Assembly: GCA_046727175.1 (NCBI GenBank)
Contig: JBKPCD010000158.1
Location: forward strand, 1-64,000
DNA length: 64,000 bases
Reading direction: 5' to 3'
Source: JBKPCD01 sp046727175
GTDB taxonomy: Bacteria > Acidobacteriota > Vicinamibacteria > Vicinamibacterales > 2-12-FULL-66-21
The translations under genes and the position numbers were made by a program. Position 1 is the first letter of the stretch. The number at the start of each line of letters is the position of its first letter. Below are positions 34,449 to 42,734 of this stretch, one piece after another. A model generated the notes under the pieces. The model was given only the letters and a program-made list of their open reading frames with translations. It made no database searches and was not told the DNA's origin.

Positions 34449-37151
34449 TCATTCCGATCGCAGCGCGACAGTGGGATCGAGACGCGTCGCGCGCCGAGCT
34501 GGCACGTAGCAGGCGAGCGTCGAGAGCATCAGCAGGAGCGGCGGAACGACGGAGAACGTCAGCGGATCGAGTGGTTCGATACCGAAGAGCATCCTTTTCA
34601 CCACGTTGGTCGAGAGGGCCGCGGCGATTAGCCCGACGATCATGCCCAGACTCGTCGGCTTCAACCCTTGTATCAGCATCAGTCGACGGACGTCGGAGTC
34701 CGTTGCGCCGAGTGCCATCCGTACGCCGATCTCTGCGGTCCGCTGCGACACGGCATGGGAGACCACGCCATAGACGCCAACAGCCGCGAGGAGAACGGCC
34801 AGACCGGCGAACGCGGCGATCAGCAGCATGTTGAATCGTCGGTCGGAAGTCGAACGCGCGACGAGACGCTCCATCGTCTGAACCTGAAACAGCGCCAGGC
34901 CCGGGTCGATCCGACGAATCTCCTCGCGGGCGAGGCCGACGACGGATTGCGGCTGGAGAGCGGTGTGGAGAAGAATCGCGACGCCGCGGTTCGGGACATC
35001 GAGCAGCGGGCGGTAGAGTGTCGGCGCGATCCGGTCCTGTACTGTCGGCAAGACATCGCCGACGACGCCAATCACCTCGTAGCGTGGCGCGGGGAGACCT
35101 TCGATCTTTTCCCTCTGCACTTCGAAATCGAAGAAGATGCGCTTCCCGATCGGGTCTTCACCCGGGAAGAACGTCTTCGCCATCGACTCGCTGATCACGA
35201 GGCGTCCGAGTTTCGGATTTCGCGGATCGAAGCCCACGCCATCGTCGCGCGTGAACGTTCGGCCTCGAACCAATGGAATTCCTGCCGCGGCAAAGTACGC
35301 GGGATCGGTACTTCGTTCGAGCGCCGTGAAGAACTTCCCTGGAACGTAGGGACGTCCTTCGATGTAGAAGAAAAGGATGTTGCACGTGCCGGTCAACGGC
35401 GCACAGGACGTGAGGCCGACCGAGTTGACGCCTGGAATCGAGCGAAGGCGATCGCCCAGTTCGGCGAGCGTTGCGGATCGCTTCGCGGCCTCCCGGTAAT
35501 TCGGTCCCGCGAGCATCGTGCCCATCGTCAACATGTGCTCGACGCGAACCCCTGGCCGGACGTCGTGCAGGTGGGAAAAGCTGTGGACGAGCAATCCCGC
35601 GACGGTCAGCAGCACGAGCGACAGCGCCATCTCCGCTGCGATCAGGACGTCGCGAAAGCGGCCATGTCTGCGGCTTACGGTTGAGCCCCGAGACGTGTCC
35701 TTCAGGTCGGCCGTCGCGTTCGCGCGCGAGCCGCGCATTGCCGGCACGAGTCCCACGCTGATTCCGGCAGCAAGCGCGATGGTGAACGCGAACAGGAACA
35801 CACGCGGATCGAGGGGAAGGCTTCCTGCGGGAAGCACGGCCCCGGATCCGGGGGCGCGCGCGACGAGCAGGTTCGCGAGCCAGACAGCGAGGATCAGCCC
35901 GAACACTCCGCCGATGAGGCCGAGGAGAACACTTTCGGTGACCAACTGGCGGATGATTTGGCCGCGCCGTGCGCCAAGCGCGGTGCGAATGCCGATTTCC
36001 CGTGTGCGCGCAAGCGCGCGCGTGAGCATCAGATTCGCGATGTTGAGGCATGCGATCAACAGGACACAGGAAACCGCGCCGAAGAGCACGATGAGCGGCG
36101 TGCGCACCTCGCCCACGAGAAGGCCATGCAACGGGACCACCGTTGCGCCTGTGCCGGTTGCCTCGTGTCGGTGCGCGTCCTTGTAGGCTGACGCGATGCG
36201 ACCGATATCCGCCTGCGCGTGTTCGATCGACATCTGCGGCCGCAAACGGCCGACGACCTGCAGGAAGTGCAAGTCGTGCCGAATCTGCTGCTGAGGACCG
36301 ATCGTCGTCAGGAGCGGCAGCCACACGTCCACCGTGCGACTCGGATACATGAAGCCGCGCGGCGCCACGCCAATCACTTCGTACACTTCGTTGTCCAGCC
36401 TGATTGGCTTGCCGACGATGTGGGATGCGCCGCCGAACTGGCGTTGCCAGAGATCGAAGCCGATCACGACGGTCCGTGGCGCGCCGGAGCGGTCCTCGTC
36501 GGGACGAAACGCACGTCCCACCACCGGAACGACGCGAAACGTGGAAAAGATATTCCCCGAGCACGCGCAGACTCCCACTCGCTCGGATTCGGACGCGGCG
36601 GCATCATGCGCCAATGTGACAGAGCGCGTCGTGTACGCGGTGAGGTGCTCGAAGCTGGTGGCCTGCCGTTGCCAGTCGAGGAAATTCCCCGGCGCCACCG
36701 ACATCCGCTGCTCGTCGCCCATGACGTTGCGCTCGAACAGCGCAACGAGACGGTCGGGCTCATCGAACGGGAGAGGGCGCAACAGAAACGCGTTCACGAG
36801 GCTGAAGATCGCCGTGTTCGCGCCGATACCGAGCGCCAACGTCACGATGACCATGATCGAGAACGACGGTCGCTTCGCGAGCGACCGGGTCGCCAACTTC
36901 AGGTCCTGTCGAAGCGTCTCCATCCTGTTCCTCCGTCGTGTCGTTCGGGTTTGGCGTGACGAGGGCGGGCGGCGCAGCACGTATCCGAGCGCTATCGATA
37001 GCGCGTGAAGGCTGTAGCGGAATCTCGCCGCCGGCCGGTCGCCCGACAAGGACAGCTCCTCGATCAAATCGCCGCGAATGGAGTCGGATGCCGGCCCGGG
37101 CGGCAACACGCGGCGCAGGAGCCAATCGAAAAGCCCTGGAGGTCTCGTCAC
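34449..37151 (-). CDS. ADOP-type FtsX/MacB-like permease, locus 4 (coupled to padR)
   Basis: The 900-residue orphan permease has an N-terminal prefix of about 75 residues (GLFDWLLRRVLPPG...SIRGDLIEEL), then a membrane helix (PSFSIMVIVTLALGIGANTAIFSLVNAFLLRPL), the MacB core domain, an FtsX block (NIANLMLTRALARTREIGIRTALGARRGQI), a second periplasmic domain and the final FtsX block (TAEIGVRMALGATDSDVRRL, ATRLDPTVALRSE). The GTG at 37151 overlaps the TGA of padR (GTGA), so the two genes are translationally coupled; an ATG farther upstream lies inside padR and is not preferred. Expression should follow PadR and the effector it senses. Confidence 0.9.
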   Translation of the reverse strand: MTRPPGLFDWLLRRVLPPGPASDSIRGDLIEELSLSGDRPAARFRYSLHALSIALGYVLRRPPSSRQTRTTRRRNRMETLRQDLKLATRSLAKRPSFSIMVIVTLALGIGANTAIFSLVNAFLLRPLPFDEPDRLVALFERNVMGDEQRMSVAPGNFLDWQRQATSFEHLTAYTTRSVTLAHDAAASESERVGVCACSGNIFSTFRVVPVVGRAFRPDEDRSGAPRTVVIGFDLWQRQFGGASHIVGKPIRLDNEVYEVIGVAPRGFMYPSRTVDVWLPLLTTIGPQQQIRHDLHFLQVVGRLRPQMSIEHAQADIGRIASAYKDAHRHEATGTGATVVPLHGLLVGEVRTPLIVLFGAVSCVLLIACLNIANLMLTRALARTREIGIRTALGARRGQIIRQLVTESVLLGLIGGVFGLILAVWLANLLVARAPGSGAVLPAGSLPLDPRVFLFAFTIALAAGISVGLVPAMRGSRANATADLKDTSRGSTVSRRHGRFRDVLIAAEMALSLVLLTVAGLLVHSFSHLHDVRPGVRVEHMLTMGTMLAGPNYREAAKRSATLAELGDRLRSIPGVNSVGLTSCAPLTGTCNILFFYIEGRPYVPGKFFTALERSTDPAYFAAAGIPLVRGRTFTRDDGVGFDPRNPKLGRLVISESMAKTFFPGEDPIGKRIFFDFEVQREKIEGLPAPRYEVIGVVGDVLPTVQDRIAPTLYRPLLDVPNRGVAILLHTALQPQSVVGLAREEIRRIDPGLALFQVQTMERLVARSTSDRRFNMLLIAAFAGLAVLLAAVGVYGVVSHAVSQRTAEIGVRMALGATDSDVRRLMLIQGLKPTSLGMIVGLIAAALSTNVVKRMLFGIEPLDPLTFSVVPPLLLMLSTLACYVPARRATRLDPTVALRSE

Positions 37152-37483
37152 GACGGCTCTTTCAGGAAGCGCTCGAGGCCCCGCCACATCCGGCGCAGGA
37201 CACGGTGAGCGGATCGCAGCGCGACGATGCCGCGCGGTGTCATCGAGTACACCCGCTTCGGCAGCGCCTGCCGCTCCGGGCCGCCCGCCTCGAGCCTCCA
37301 CCGAAGGAGGCCCTTCGTCTCGAGCCGGTCGAGCGACGTGTACAGCGCGCCGCGGGACAGCCGCCGACCGGCCTCGGTCTCGAGCTCGCGCGTGATCGAC
37401 AGCCCGTACGCATCCGGGCCGAGACGCAGGATTGACAGCAGGATCAGTTGTTCGAGCTCACCGAGGGGCGGAGTGTCGGCCAT
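37148..37483 (-). CDS. PadR-family repressor of the locus 4 ADOP operon
   Basis: The 111-residue PadR winged-helix regulator contains LGELEQLILLSILRLGPDAYGLSI, LSRGALYTSLDRLETKGLLRW and a C-terminal helix ALRSAHRVLRRMWRGL. It is the first gene of a two-gene operon with the ADOP permease (4-bp GTGA overlap). A perfect inverted repeat lies just upstream (37491-37505), consistent with autorepression. There is no strong ribosome site; only a weak AGG precedes the ATG. Confidence 0.9.
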   Translation of the reverse strand: MADTPPLGELEQLILLSILRLGPDAYGLSITRELETEAGRRLSRGALYTSLDRLETKGLLRWRLEAGGPERQALPKRVYSMTPRGIVALRSAHRVLRRMWRGLERFLKEPS

Positions 37484-37490
37484 CGCCTGA

Positions 37491-37505
37491 GTCTACTTTG
37501 TAGAC
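37491..37505 (-). promoter_or_regulatory. Candidate PadR operator GTCTAC-TTT-GTAGAC
   Basis: A perfect 6-bp inverted repeat with a 3-nt spacer lies 8 bp before the padR ATG (37483). The half site TCTAC/GTAGA is shared with the sites at 14673-14687 and 43289-43310, although the orientation or spacing differs. It contains possible -10 hexamers on the minus strand (TACAAA or TAGACT). A PadR dimer bound here would block transcription. Confidence 0.55.
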
Positions 37506-37588
37506 GCTTAGACGATAGCCGTACACGAATGGTTGGCAGAAGTCCGATCGTACCCCTGTGTTCGCGTTGGAGCGCTGTAGGGCGCCGG

Positions 37589-37984
37589 TCAGAAACCTTT
37601 CGCCATCCACTTCGACCAGTAGAACGTCAGCGGCACTTTCCCGGTATTGACGATGCCGTGGAGCGTGTTTCCGGCACAGTACATGATGGCGCCTGGACCG
37701 ACCTGGCTCGTCTTGCCGCCGCACTCGATCTCGCCGGTGCCGCTGGCGACAATCATGAACTCTTCCTCGGGATGCCGATGAGGCGGATGGGGACTGGCGC
37801 CGGGATCTAGCACGGCCATGCCCGTGCACATGCCACTCAATTGATCGGTTGGCCCGTTGTAGTGCACGAACACGGTGCACCCGTCCTGTGACTCCTGCGT
37901 GATGGAGGAAAGATCGAGCACCCCGTCCGGCAGCTTCGGCGCGCTCGTCTCGACGGCGACGGTGCTATCTTTTTTCGCTGACAT
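37589..37984 (-). CDS. Small cupin-domain protein
   Basis: The 131-residue protein contains one conserved cupin barrel. The first metal motif is visible as HPPHRHPEEEFMIVASGTGEI and the second as GPGAIMYCAGNTLHGIVNTG. The ligands (His, His, Glu, later His) are present, so it can bind a divalent metal. The start at 37984 (MSAKKDSTV) is chosen; the frame upstream is GC-rich repeat DNA. The first 20 residues are hydrophilic and no signal peptide is seen. The function (dioxygenase, isomerase or storage) is not determinable. It is divergent from the VOC gene at 38191. Confidence 0.78.
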   Translation of the reverse strand: MSAKKDSTVAVETSAPKLPDGVLDLSSITQESQDGCTVFVHYNGPTDQLSGMCTGMAVLDPGASPHPPHRHPEEEFMIVASGTGEIECGGKTSQVGPGAIMYCAGNTLHGIVNTGKVPLTFYWSKWMAKGF

Positions 37985-38090
37985 GGATTGAATATTCTGA
38001 GATCCGCGGGGTATGGTCAAGGCCGACGGCCGATCGGTCCCATGCGAGATACCATAGGCCGCGCTCGGAACGCATAACGAGCTGAACTCA

Positions 38091-38187
38091 GGCGCGCCAA
38101 GGGCGCGCGACGCCGGAGCGGAGCGGGGCAAAGGGCCCCCGCGAGCGACGGGGATGGGGGGTCCGGCGGGGCGAAGCCCCCGGTCTA
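38091..38187. repeat. GC-rich dispersed element, copy A, directly upstream of a start codon
   Basis: The element starts with a hairpin (GCGCGCC-AAG-GGCGCGC) and then shares blocks with copy B at 42735-42891: GCCGGAGCGGAGCGGGGC, GCGAGCGACGG, GGGGTCCGGCGGGGCG and CCGGTCTA. It ends 3 nt before the ATG of the VOC gene at 38191. Copy B is longer by an internal insertion. The element therefore supplies the leader of two unrelated genes. Confidence 0.75.
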
Positions 38188-38190
38188 AAA

Positions 38191-38577
38191 ATGAGCCTTG
38201 CACACGTCACACTGCCCTCTCGCGACGTCGAGAGAACAGCCTCATTCTTCGAGAAGACCCTCGGGTACGCGCGGCGACCGGTCCCGGACGACTCCCCCGT
38301 GGACGTCGTATGGCTCGACATCGGGAACGGCCAGGAGATGCACATCATCTTCATCGATCGGTTCGTGGTCTTGCCGCACGAGAGCGAATTCGGACGCCAC
38401 ACCGCTGTGTTGTACCCCGCCGCCGAGTTCCCCGCCTTGAAGGAGCGGCTCACCGCTGAGGGAGCGGAACTGATCGCGCCGCGCCGCCCGACACCGTTCG
38501 AACGGTTCTTCTTTCGCGAACCGGTCAATGGTTACGTGTTCGAGGTGATCGACGACAAGAGTGCCGCGGGTCGCTGA
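38191..38577 (+). CDS. VOC-superfamily (glyoxalase-like) protein
   Basis: The 128-residue vicinal-oxygen-chelate protein has the double beta-alpha-beta-beta-beta layout: SLAHVTLPSRDVERTASFFEKTLG, VDVVWLDIGNGQEMHIIFI, HTAVLYPAAEFPALKERL and FFREPVNGYVFEVID. Possible metal ligands are His6, the Glu in QEMH and the terminal Glu in FEVID. Activities in the family include lyase, dioxygenase and antibiotic-binding functions. The ATG lies 3 nt after the GC-rich repeat and no clear Shine-Dalgarno is present. The gene is monocistronic. Confidence 0.82.
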   Translation: MSLAHVTLPSRDVERTASFFEKTLGYARRPVPDDSPVDVVWLDIGNGQEMHIIFIDRFVVLPHESEFGRHTAVLYPAAEFPALKERLTAEGAELIAPRRPTPFERFFFREPVNGYVFEVIDDKSAAGR

Positions 38578-38598
38578 GAATTGAGGCTCGGGTTCGCC

Positions 38599-39009
38599 TC
38601 AGTCATGCCTCAACGCGACCAGCGGATCCACGCGTGATGCGCGGCAGGCCGGCAGCCAGCCGGCGAGAACAGCCGCAGTCCCCAGCACCGAGGCGGCAAC
38701 AACGAACGCCGTTGGATCGGTGGGCGTCAACCCGTACAGGATCTTGCGAGCGAGCCCCGTGACCGTCAGCGCGAGCGCGGAACCGATCGAGACGCCAGCG
38801 GCAACCATGACCGCCGCGTCGCGCAGCACGATCCCGGTGACGCGCGACCGGCCGGCGCCAAGGGCGATGCGCACGCCGATCTCGTTCGCTCGTCGCGCCA
38901 CCTGGAACGCCAAAACACCGAACAGCCCCATCCCTGCGATGACGAGCACGAGCTCGACCAGACGGTCTCGATGGAAACGGATCTCGTCACCGATGCGATC
39001 GGAAGCCAT
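38599..39009 (-). pseudogene. C-terminal ADOP permease fragment, locus 5 remnant
   Basis: These 136 residues correspond to the last FtsX block of an ADOP protein: LVLVIAGMGLFGVLAFQVARRANEIGVRIALGAGRSRVTGIVL, two more membrane helices and the closing ASRVDPLVALRHD. The first 85% of a normal permease is missing upstream, where only a repeat element is found. It might be expressed as a single-module protein, but a truncated remnant is more likely. It converges on the VOC gene. Confidence 0.65.
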
Positions 39010-39097
39010 ACCTCGCCAATCTACACATCAATATGTCGAACGTCAAGGCATCGGCGGTACGCATCGGCCCTCGGTGCCCGCGCACGCGGCATTTCAC

Positions 39098-39161
39098 AGG
39101 AGATCAGCAGGTCAGTAGATTTTCGATTTGAAGAAGAATCTCCTAGACTCGTGAACTCCTG
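39098..39161. repeat. Inverted-arm octamer element, copy 3
   Basis: The left octamers AGGAGATC, AGCAGGTC, AGTAGATT (39098-39121) are followed by a 15-nt centre and the right octamers AATCTCCT, AGACTCGT, GAACTCCT (39137-39160). The right arm is an imperfect reverse complement of the left. It lies in the space before the ABC ATPase gene. The copies at 7-72 and 29356-29471 share this layout. Confidence 0.6.
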
Positions 39162-39186
39162 TTGCACGGCCACGCGCCTCATCGTC

Positions 39187-40200
39187 ATGCCCCAAATCAT
39201 CGTCTCGGATCTGGTCAAGACGTTCCGTGTGTCCGAGCGCACGTCGGGCCTGTGGGGCGCCGTTCGCGGACTGGTGCAACGGAAGCACCGCATCGTGCGT
39301 GCTCTGGACGGGATCTCGTTTGCGGTCGACGCGGGGGAACTGGTTGGCTACATCGGTCCCAACGGCGCCGGCAAATCGACAACCGTCAAGACGCTGGCCG
39401 GCATCCTCGTCCCCGACAGCGGCCGCTGCGAGATCCTCGGGCGCGTTCCATGGCGCGACCGCGTCGCGCACGTCTCTCGAATCGGCGTGGTGTTTGGCCA
39501 GCGCACGCAACTCTGGTGGGATCTACCGGTCATCGAGTCGTTCGAGCTCCTCCGCGACATCTACCGTGTTCCTCTCTCGAAATATTCTGCTGCGCGTGAC
39601 GAGCTGATCGCGTTGCTGGATCTCGAGTCGATCCTCGACGTCCCCGTGCGACAGCTCAGCCTCGGCCAACGCATGCGTTGCGACGTTGCCGCCGCTCTCC
39701 TTCACGCGCCGCCGATCTTGTTCCTCGACGAGCCAACGATTGGTCTGGACGCGACCGGCAAGCTCGCCATCCGCGATTTCGTCAGGCGCCTGAACCGGGA
39801 GCGAGGGATCACGGTAATCCTCACCACCCACGACATGGACGACATCGAAGCGCTCTGCACGCGGGTCATGGTCATTGGCGAGGGACGGATCCTGTCGGAC
39901 GGAACGCTGGCCGAGCTTCGCAGGCGCGTCACGCGCGAGCGATGGCTCACGGTCGATCTCGTACAGCCGGATGACTCGATCGAAGATCCTGACGCAGCAG
40001 TCATCCGCAGGGACGCCCACCGGGTCTGTCTGGCGTTCGATCCTGAGCGGGTCTCGCCCGCTGAATTGATTCGGCGAGTGACGAGCGCCCACGCGATTCG
40101 CGATCTCTTCGTCGAGAATCCGCCAATCGAAACGATCGTCGCGCGCGTCTATCGCCAAGCGCATCCGGCGTCGTCAGCTAGCGGAGATCGGCCGTCGTGA
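39187..40200 (+). CDS. ABC-2 type exporter, ATP-binding subunit
   Basis: The 337-residue ABC ATPase of the NatA/CcmA-like group has Walker A (GYIGPNGAGKSTTVK), the signature LSLGQRMRC, Walker B (PPILFLDEPTIGLD) and a His switch (TTHDMDDIEALC). A C-terminal extension (about 255-337) matches the domain found in ATPases paired with DUF990 permeases. ATG 39187 gives the canonical start MPQIIVSDLVKTF. The stop overlaps the GTG of the first permease (GTGA), so the three genes 39187-41829 form one operon encoding a complete exporter. The substrate is unknown; drugs, lipids or polysaccharides are possible. Confidence 0.92.
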   Translation: MPQIIVSDLVKTFRVSERTSGLWGAVRGLVQRKHRIVRALDGISFAVDAGELVGYIGPNGAGKSTTVKTLAGILVPDSGRCEILGRVPWRDRVAHVSRIGVVFGQRTQLWWDLPVIESFELLRDIYRVPLSKYSAARDELIALLDLESILDVPVRQLSLGQRMRCDVAAALLHAPPILFLDEPTIGLDATGKLAIRDFVRRLNRERGITVILTTHDMDDIEALCTRVMVIGEGRILSDGTLAELRRRVTRERWLTVDLVQPDDSIEDPDAAVIRRDAHRVCLAFDPERVSPAELIRRVTSAHAIRDLFVENPPIETIVARVYRQAHPASSASGDRPS

Positions 40201-41027
40201 CGCTGGGGGCGGTTCGGCCTTACGTCGCGATCGTCAGCGCACGGTTCCGAATGCTCCTGCAGTACCGCGCCGCGGCGATTGCCGGACTGTGGACGCAGAT
40301 CGTCTTCGGACTCGTGATCCTGGGAATCTTCGAAGCGTTTTTTCGATCCACCACCCGCGCGCATCCGATGACGTTCGCGCAGATCGTGAGCTACGTCTGG
40401 CTCGGGCAGGCGCTCCTCGGGATGCTGCCATGGAATGCGGACGCCGAAGTCCGGGCGATGGTGCGCAGCGGTGCCGTCGCGTACGAGCTGTGCCGCCCGG
40501 TCGATCTGTACGGGTTGTGGTACGCGCGGGCGCTCGCGTGGCGGACGGCGCCGACCGTGCTTCGCGCGGTTCCCATGTGCGCCATCGCCTCGATCGGTCT
40601 GCCGCTCATCGGCCTCGACGAGTGGAGGCTGGTTGCTCCCCCTTCGGTCGCGTCAGCCGTCGCGTTTGCGTCGACTCTCGCGTGCACGCTCCTTCTCGGG
40701 TGCGCGCTGACGACGCTGATCAACATCACGCTGCTATGGACGATCAGCGGCGAAGGCATCGTGATCCTGACGACGACCCTCGTGACATTCCTCTCCGGCA
40801 TGATCGTGCCGGTTCCGTTGTTCCCCGACTGGGCGAAGCCGATCGTGCAGGCGCTGCCGTTTGCAGGTCTCGTCGACTTCCCGTTTCGGGTCTACACGGG
40901 CCACATCCCTCCGCAAGCGACAGTCTGGGTGGTGCAGCATCAGCTTCTCTGGACCGCGGCGCTCGTCATCCTCGGTCGCTGGCTGCTCTCGCGCGGATTG
41001 CGGAGAGTCGTCGTGCAGGGCGGCTGA
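40197..41027 (+). CDS. ABC-2 family transporter permease (DUF990-type), subunit 1
   Basis: The 276-residue inner-membrane permease has about six hydrophobic helices, an amphipathic start (VRPYVAIVSARFRMLLQYRAAAIAGLWTQIVFGLVILGIF), the YVWLGQALLGMLPW loop and a typical ...SGMIVPVPLFPDWAKPIVQALPFAGLVDFPFRVYTG segment near the C-terminus. GTG 40197 overlaps the ATPase stop by 4 bp. It should form a heterodimeric channel with the permease that follows 1 nt later. Confidence 0.9.
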   Translation: MTLGAVRPYVAIVSARFRMLLQYRAAAIAGLWTQIVFGLVILGIFEAFFRSTTRAHPMTFAQIVSYVWLGQALLGMLPWNADAEVRAMVRSGAVAYELCRPVDLYGLWYARALAWRTAPTVLRAVPMCAIASIGLPLIGLDEWRLVAPPSVASAVAFASTLACTLLLGCALTTLINITLLWTISGEGIVILTTTLVTFLSGMIVPVPLFPDWAKPIVQALPFAGLVDFPFRVYTGHIPPQATVWVVQHQLLWTAALVILGRWLLSRGLRRVVVQGG

Positions 41028-41028
41028 C

Positions 41029-41829
41029 ATGGATGCGCTCGCACTCTACGGGCGATACGTCGCGATCTCGCTGCGCGCACAGCTCGACTACCGCGCATCG
41101 TTCGTGATGCAGGCCGCCGGACAGTTCCTCGTCACGGGCCTCGAGTTCGTCGGGATCTGGACGCTGTTCCGGCGATTTGGAGCAATCAAAGGCTGGACGC
41201 TCGAAGAGGTCGCCTTGTTCTACGGCATGATTTCGATGACGTATGCGGTCGCGGAGGCCATCGCGCGTGGATTCGACACCTTCGGCAACATGGTCAAGTA
41301 CGGTGAATTCGATCGCATCCTGCTCCGGCCACGTTCGACCGTGCTGCAGTTGTTCGGTCAGGAACTGACGCTGCGCCGCATCGGACGTCTTGCCCAGGGC
41401 GCCGTCGTCCTGGCCTACGCGCTGTCGACACTTCACGGCATGTGGTCGGTTGAACGGATCGCGCTCCTCGTGCTTGCGGTCGTTGGCGGCGTGTGCATGT
41501 TCGTGGGACTCATCATCCTGCAGGCAACGAGCGCGTTCTGGACCACGGAGAGCCTGGAAGTGTGGAATGCCTTCACGTATGGTGGCGTGACGATGAGTCA
41601 GTATCCGCTGTCGATTTATCGTCCATGGTTCCGGCGATTCTTCACCTTCGTCATCCCGCTGGCCTGCATCAATTACTTTCCGGGAGTCGCGATTCTCGAT
41701 CGGCCCGATCCACTGGGCACGGCGGTCGCATTCCAGTGGCTGGCGCCACTCGCGGGGCCGATGTTCCTGCTGATTGCGTTGCAGGTCTGGAAGCTCGGCG
41801 TGCGGCACTATCAATCCACTGGAAGCTGA
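41029..41829 (+). CDS. ABC-2 family transporter permease (DUF990-type), subunit 2
   Basis: The 266-residue second permease (MDALALYGRYVAISLRAQLDYRASFVMQAAGQF) has about six helices and the conserved YGMISMTYAVAEAIARGFDTFGNMVKYGEFDRILLRPRSTVLQLFGQE region, then SQYPLSIYRPWFRRFFTFVIPLACINYFPGVAIL. The ATG is 1 nt after the first permease stop. Together with the ATPase it makes a full ABC-2 exporter. The earlier in-frame ATG at 40861 lies within the first permease gene and is rejected. Confidence 0.9.
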   Translation: MDALALYGRYVAISLRAQLDYRASFVMQAAGQFLVTGLEFVGIWTLFRRFGAIKGWTLEEVALFYGMISMTYAVAEAIARGFDTFGNMVKYGEFDRILLRPRSTVLQLFGQELTLRRIGRLAQGAVVLAYALSTLHGMWSVERIALLVLAVVGGVCMFVGLIILQATSAFWTTESLEVWNAFTYGGVTMSQYPLSIYRPWFRRFFTFVIPLACINYFPGVAILDRPDPLGTAVAFQWLAPLAGPMFLLIALQVWKLGVRHYQSTGS

Positions 41830-41836
41830 CTGTCGC

Positions 41837-41885
41837 CGGGATTCGGGATTCGGGATTCGGGATTCGGGGTTCGGGATTCGGGGCT
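41837..41885. repeat. Heptamer tandem array CGGGATT
   Basis: Seven contiguous 7-bp units: CGGGATT four times, CGGGGTT, CGGGATT, CGGGGCT. About 85 bp further (roughly 41971-42000) imperfect reverse complements (GCCTCGA, AGCCCGA, GCCCCGA) appear, giving the same inverted-arm layout as the octamer elements. It lies between the ABC operon and the PhnB-like gene. Confidence 0.7.
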
Positions 41886-42095
41886 CGAGGCCCGGTAACT
41901 CAGAACCTCGGCCCTCATGATTCCGAGTCCTCGTGAGCCCAGACTCGGACGCGCATGAACAATGAGCGAGCCTCGAAGCCCGAGCCCCGAACTCGGGACC
42001 GCGCGAGCCGCTGACGTGCTTGACACATGCAGTTCCGTACGACGAGATGGGATTGCGGATCTATTCGCGTCGTAACTTCAGCAGGAGGAAAGCTG

Positions 42096-42608
42096 ATGCG
42101 CATTACCCAGAGAATCACTCCCTGCCTCTGGTTCGATCATCAAGCCGAAGAGGCAGCAAACTTCTACGTCTCGATATTCAAGAACTCGAAAATCACCAGC
42201 GTTTCTCGGTACACCGAGGCTGGCCGCGAGACGCACCGCCGGCCGCCGGGTTCCGTCATGACCGTCGCATTCGAGCTCAACGGACAGTCGCTCACGGCGC
42301 TCAACGGTGGGCCGGTATTCAAGTTCAACGAGGCCATTTCGTTGCAGGTGAATTGCCACACCCAGGAGGAAATCGACCACTACTGGAGCAAGCTGGGGCA
42401 AGGCGGCGATCCGAAGGCGCAGCAGTGCGGCTGGCTGAAGGACAAGTACGGCCTCTCGTGGCAAATCATCCCGACCGTGCTGCCGGAGATGCTCGCGGAC
42501 CACGAGTCGCCGAAAGCGCAGCGCGTGATGGCAGCACTGCTGCGCATGAAAAAGATCGATATCGGGGAGCTGGAGCGGGCGGCCGCGGGCGAGCGCATCA
42601 CGGCCTGA
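42096..42608 (+). CDS. PhnB-like VOC protein (3-demethylubiquinone methyltransferase-like fold)
   Basis: The 170-residue protein is of the PhnB/3-dmu-9_3-mt type. ITPCLWFDHQAEEAANFYVSIFKNSKI is the family signature, followed by GSVMTVAFELNGQSLTALNGGPVFKFNEAISLQVNC and the CGWLKDKYGLSWQIIPTVLPEML region. Although the domain name mentions a methyltransferase, members are VOC-fold proteins of uncertain activity. The ribosome site AGGAGGAAAG just before ATG 42096 fixes the start. The gene is monocistronic. Confidence 0.88.
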   Translation: MRITQRITPCLWFDHQAEEAANFYVSIFKNSKITSVSRYTEAGRETHRRPPGSVMTVAFELNGQSLTALNGGPVFKFNEAISLQVNCHTQEEIDHYWSKLGQGGDPKAQQCGWLKDKYGLSWQIIPTVLPEMLADHESPKAQRVMAALLRMKKIDIGELERAAAGERITA

Positions 42609-42734
42609 CGCCCTGACGTCTTGACAGCAGTGATGTCGGGTAGTATTTAGCGTACGTGTTAATTAACACGGACGTTTAGCCTGGTATGCGGCTCATTGCC
42701 AGGATGATGTTCTCGGTACGGCGTAACGGCCCTG

